Shown here piece by piece: positions 55,554-57,488 of a stretch of DNA of 57,488 bases. The notes under the pieces are model-generated. The model saw only the letters and a list, made by a program, of their open reading frames with translations. It ran no database searches and had not been told where the DNA came from. This DNA is from Halolactibacillus halophilus. Lineage in GTDB: Bacteria > Bacillota > Bacilli > Bacillales > Amphibacillaceae. How positions within the stretch are numbered: the stretch's first letter is position 1; every line of letters starts with the position of its first letter. The DNA lies in assembly GCF_900115605.1 (NCBI RefSeq), contig NZ_FOXC01000014.1:1-57488 (forward strand), in the 5' to 3' direction. The position numbers were made by a program, and so were the translations under genes.

Positions 55554-55643
55554 TCACACGATGAACCCACGAGAAAAACATCCCGGTCTTAGCTTTTCTT
55601 TAAAAAACAACAAAAAAAGACACCCTTTAGTGTGGTGTTTCTT

Positions 55644-55901
55644 ATGGTGAAATATAATTTTGAATTTAAATTAGAAGTAGTAACTGCTTATTTAGCAGGC
55701 AAAGGAGGTTATAAATCATTAGCTAATCAATTTTCAATTTCTGATAAAAGCACTGTTAGAAAATGGGTTAAAGTTTATGAAACGATGGGTGAATCAGGTC
55801 TAAAAAAGAGAAAGTCACATAAAACTTATTCTGTTCAATTTAAGTTAGATGTTCTACAATATAAATTAAGAACAGAAGAGTCTTATCAAGATGTTGCATA
55901 G
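55644..55901 (+). pseudogene. IS3-family OrfA, 3'-truncated
   Basis: About 85 codons (MVKYNFEFKLEVVTAYLAGK...) with two helix-turn-helix units (SLANQFSISDKSTVRKWVKV; SYQDVA at the end). IS3/IS150-type OrfA is normally about 170 aa. The frame stops in the second unit and no orfB follows. Its 3' part runs into unrecognised sequence to 56032. ATG at 55644 is preferred to the upstream GTGs. Confidence 0.75.
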
Positions 55902-56032
55902 AAGAAACAGAAAGACTAGAAAACCGGATGACTTCCATGCCGATATTTATGTTTCAATTAATCCAAATATTATTTAACTGAATGAATTTCATAATTCTGA
56001 GGCCTTGCGGCCCAATGGTTTTGAAGCATAAA

Positions 56033-56064
56033 AAAAGAGTGGGCTAAATTTAGCCCACTCTTTT
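56033..56064. terminator. Perfect 16-bp inverted repeat, bidirectional terminator
   Basis: AAAAGAGTGGGCTAAA (56033-56048) is followed without a loop by its exact complement (56049-56064). A/T runs lie at both ends, so it can terminate on either strand. Confidence 0.75.
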
Positions 56065-56179
56065 ATATTAAATAGTTTCTGATTTTACTGTTCCCAGCGA
56101 ACGGTGTCAGCTTCTACATCTGGCTATGTTTTATACTATATCAAATCCTCTTGAAAATTAAAAGCTGCTCAACTAGCGT

Positions 56180-56431
56180 TTTTTGCCATTACACTAAAAA
56201 AGCCGAGAGCTACCCAGTTGACAGTCAACTCTGTGTAGCTTTCGGCACGAAAATGCACAATGGCAAAAATCAGGACGTCAAGGCGGAAAGGTGGAGATTT
56301 TTGAGTGGTTTTCTCAAAAATACGACCTGTGCCTTTACTTCCTGAAGCTTTAACAGTCATTGCAGCACCAGGGCTTTTCAACTCTGGTTGCAAGAGGCTC
56401 TGGGGTTGTTAAGGGGAGGAAGTCCCCTTAA
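56180..56431. repeat. Array of hairpins, possibly a mobile-element origin
   Basis: This 250-bp non-coding stretch holds at least five inverted repeats. They are TTTTTGCCATT (56180-56190) with AATGGCAAAAA (56259-56269), enclosing GCCGAGAGCTAC (56202-56213) with GTAGCTTTCGGC (56235-56246), enclosing the palindrome GTTGAC-A-GTCAAC (56217-56229); TTTTTGAG/CTCAAAAA (56298-56320); TTGCAgcaCCAG/CTGGttGCAA (56360-56393); and TTAAGGGGA/TCCCCTTAA (56409-56431) with T-rich sequence after it. Its GC content is above the flanks. A minus-strand frame across it (56169-56393) is probably spurious. Function is unknown. Confidence 0.7.
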
Positions 56432-56535
56432 GGTTTTATTTTTATGACTATTTTGTATGTATATCTTTTGAATACAATTTTATTTGTGTTAAGGTGTTTA
56501 TATAGTCATAAAATAAAAGAAAAGGAAGTGTTTTT

Positions 56536-57132
56536 TTGTCAATCAAGAAAATCTTAGTTGGAACAATTGCTTTTTTATTACTAGCTGGTGGATTTGCAAC
56601 TACAGCTTCAGCAAGTGAATATGACGATACAGCAATTGAAAGTAGCGTTGTAGAGAAAAATGATACTGGTATTCAATTACCGGATGATATGCGTGTTGGA
56701 GATACTTACAAAGAAACTGTTTCTGTAAATGGTGAAGATGCTACATACACCGTTACAAAAAACAGTGAACAATTGGATAATGCTAATGATGGTATATCTA
56801 TCATGAGTGAAATTGTTGATTATCAAACTGTGCCAGTTTCAGGTACTGCTTCGTTTACCGTTAGAGGAGAATTTGGGCAACAGTATGCTGAATTTGAGTT
56901 ATATACCGATGACGGATTAATTGATTATGTTCTTCCTGGACCTTATTTCTTTATTATGGGAGTTGATTCAGCAGAACTAACTCAAAGAAGTACTAGATTA
57001 GCTACGTATGACTTCCAAACATCTGGTTCTGTTGATTGGATAAATGGACCTACAGTTGGATTGGGTGTTCGCGCAAGAATAAAAAGTTCCGTTAATCAAA
57101 ATATTAACACTTTAACTACTGAAATTTATTAG
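56536..57132 (+). CDS. Secreted protein of unknown function
   Basis: 198 aa from TTG at 56536 with AAAGGAAG upstream. A clear Sec signal peptide (KK, then IAFLLLAGGFATTA, cleavage likely after ASA near residue 27). The exported part is acidic, beta-rich in character, without cysteines, with VTGxD-like VSVNGEDATYTVTKN near the middle. I do not recognise the family. It sits just after the hairpin array and 30 bp before a two-TM protein on the same strand, with one shared terminator. Confidence 0.75.
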   Translation: MSIKKILVGTIAFLLLAGGFATTASASEYDDTAIESSVVEKNDTGIQLPDDMRVGDTYKETVSVNGEDATYTVTKNSEQLDNANDGISIMSEIVDYQTVPVSGTASFTVRGEFGQQYAEFELYTDDGLIDYVLPGPYFFIMGVDSAELTQRSTRLATYDFQTSGSVDWINGPTVGLGVRARIKSSVNQNINTLTTEIY

Positions 57133-57162
57133 ACTTAAATTCGAAAAGGGGCTGTTTATAGA

Positions 57163-57396
57163 ATGCATTCAATACAAATAATAAGCTTATTATCTACGCT
57201 GTTTTATATTCTTTTAATAATAGCCGGTTACATTATTAAAAGAAGTATAATTAAGGTTTTAGAAAGTAACGATTCTCTGAAGCCTGATCAAATTAGCAAT
57301 TTAAAGACTGTAATAAATGTTATTTACTACACTATTGCAATAGTTCTTTTGGGAATGATTTTGTATCCGTATATTGTTAGTTTAAGTTTCAATTAA
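57163..57396 (+). CDS. Two-TM membrane protein of unknown function
   Basis: 77 aa with TM segments at about 5-24 and 49-70 and a charged stretch between them (KRSIIKVLESNDSLKPDQIS). The start is the ATG at 57163; a weak AAGGGG lies upstream. Small size and position after a secreted protein suggest an accessory or immunity-type partner, which is inference only. Confidence 0.65.
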   Translation: MHSIQIISLLSTLFYILLIIAGYIIKRSIIKVLESNDSLKPDQISNLKTVINVIYYTIAIVLLGMILYPYIVSLSFN

Positions 57397-57450
57397 GAAA
57401 AGCTCGGCTAGGCCTCGCCCTTTTTGGGCTAGAGGTTAGCCGAGCTTTTC
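57397..57450 (+). terminator. Strong intrinsic terminator
   Basis: GAAAAGCTCGGCTA (57397-57410) pairs with TAGCCGAGCTTTTC (57437-57450), with further pairing inside. It begins at the base after the stop of the two-TM gene. The plus strand continues TTTTC. Confidence 0.85.
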
Positions 57451-57488
57451 AATTCTGGATTTTTATAAGTGATGCCATGAAGGCTTGT

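Noticed and set aside
56169-56393. 74-aa minus-strand frame across the hairpin array
   Set aside because: It runs through several perfect inverted repeats and has no convincing ribosome binding site, so structure explains the sequence better than coding.

Overview
The window reads as a chromosomal segment of a low-GC Gram-positive bacterium of the order Bacillales. Three things point there: strong AGGAGG-type ribosome binding sites with frequent TTG/GTG starts, a gene order that follows Bacillus subtilis and Staphylococcus, and family-level matches to salA, yacL, rae1, rplGB and the KOW protein upstream of infA. The locus lacks disA, ispD/ispF and map at their usual Bacillus positions. That arrangement is also seen in staphylococci and would fit a fermentative, mevalonate-using member of the Bacillaceae. 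The genus cannot be fixed from the sequence alone.

Layout. (1) Positions 1-490 hold the 3' part of an internally deleted IS1341-type tnpB and its right end. (2) Positions 555-3229 hold salA and an EAL-HDOD protein, both on the minus strand. (3) Positions 3541-6471 are an accessory block between salA and rpsI. It has two ~180 bp direct repeats, IS1634-like and IS3-like transposase fragments, a 5'-truncated and frameshifted transketolase, a candidate double-glycine bacteriocin with a putative immunity protein, a perfect palindrome made from the tnpB element right end, and a 62-aa zinc-ribbon protein. (4) Positions 6605-26824 are the S10-spc-alpha ribosomal superoperon, read on the minus strand from rpsJ to rplQ. 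It is followed by the ECF transporter module (ecfA1, ecfA2, ecfT), an AAC(3)-like acetyltransferase, truA and rplM-rpsI. (5) Positions 26941-27198 hold a relic left end of the tnpB element and a 43-codon small ORF. (6) Positions 27341-43903 run, on the minus strand, nusG, rplK, rplA, rplJ, rplL, rsmC, rpoB, rpoC, rplGB, rpsL, rpsG, fusA, tuf. (7) Positions 44094-53495 run radA, yacL, gltX, cysE, cysS, mrnC, rlmB, rae1, sigH, rpmG, secE. (8) Positions 53595-57450 are a second accessory end. It has a complete tnpB element, a truncated IS3 orfA, a hairpin-rich 250-bp region, and a secreted protein followed by a two-TM protein.

Nearly all housekeeping genes are on the minus strand and encode transcription and translation: RNA polymerase core, sigma-H, NusG, Sec translocon, most r-proteins, EF-Tu, EF-G, IF-1, Cys/Glu aminoacylation and RNA maturation. 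Classical controls are visible. There are 16-18 bp-spaced sigma-A-type promoters before rpsJ, rplM, rplK, rplJ, rpoB, rplGB and the infA group, an L10 leader with attenuator before rplJ, a T-box before cysE-cysS, and intrinsic terminators after tuf, rplQ, rpsI, rplL, rplK, yacL, ecfT, secE and salA.

The less ordinary material is the mobile and cargo DNA: a tnpB family without a zinc finger, scattered as full, deleted, right-end-only and left-end-only forms, and two small cassettes of possible toxin or secreted-protein type placed next to transposon debris.
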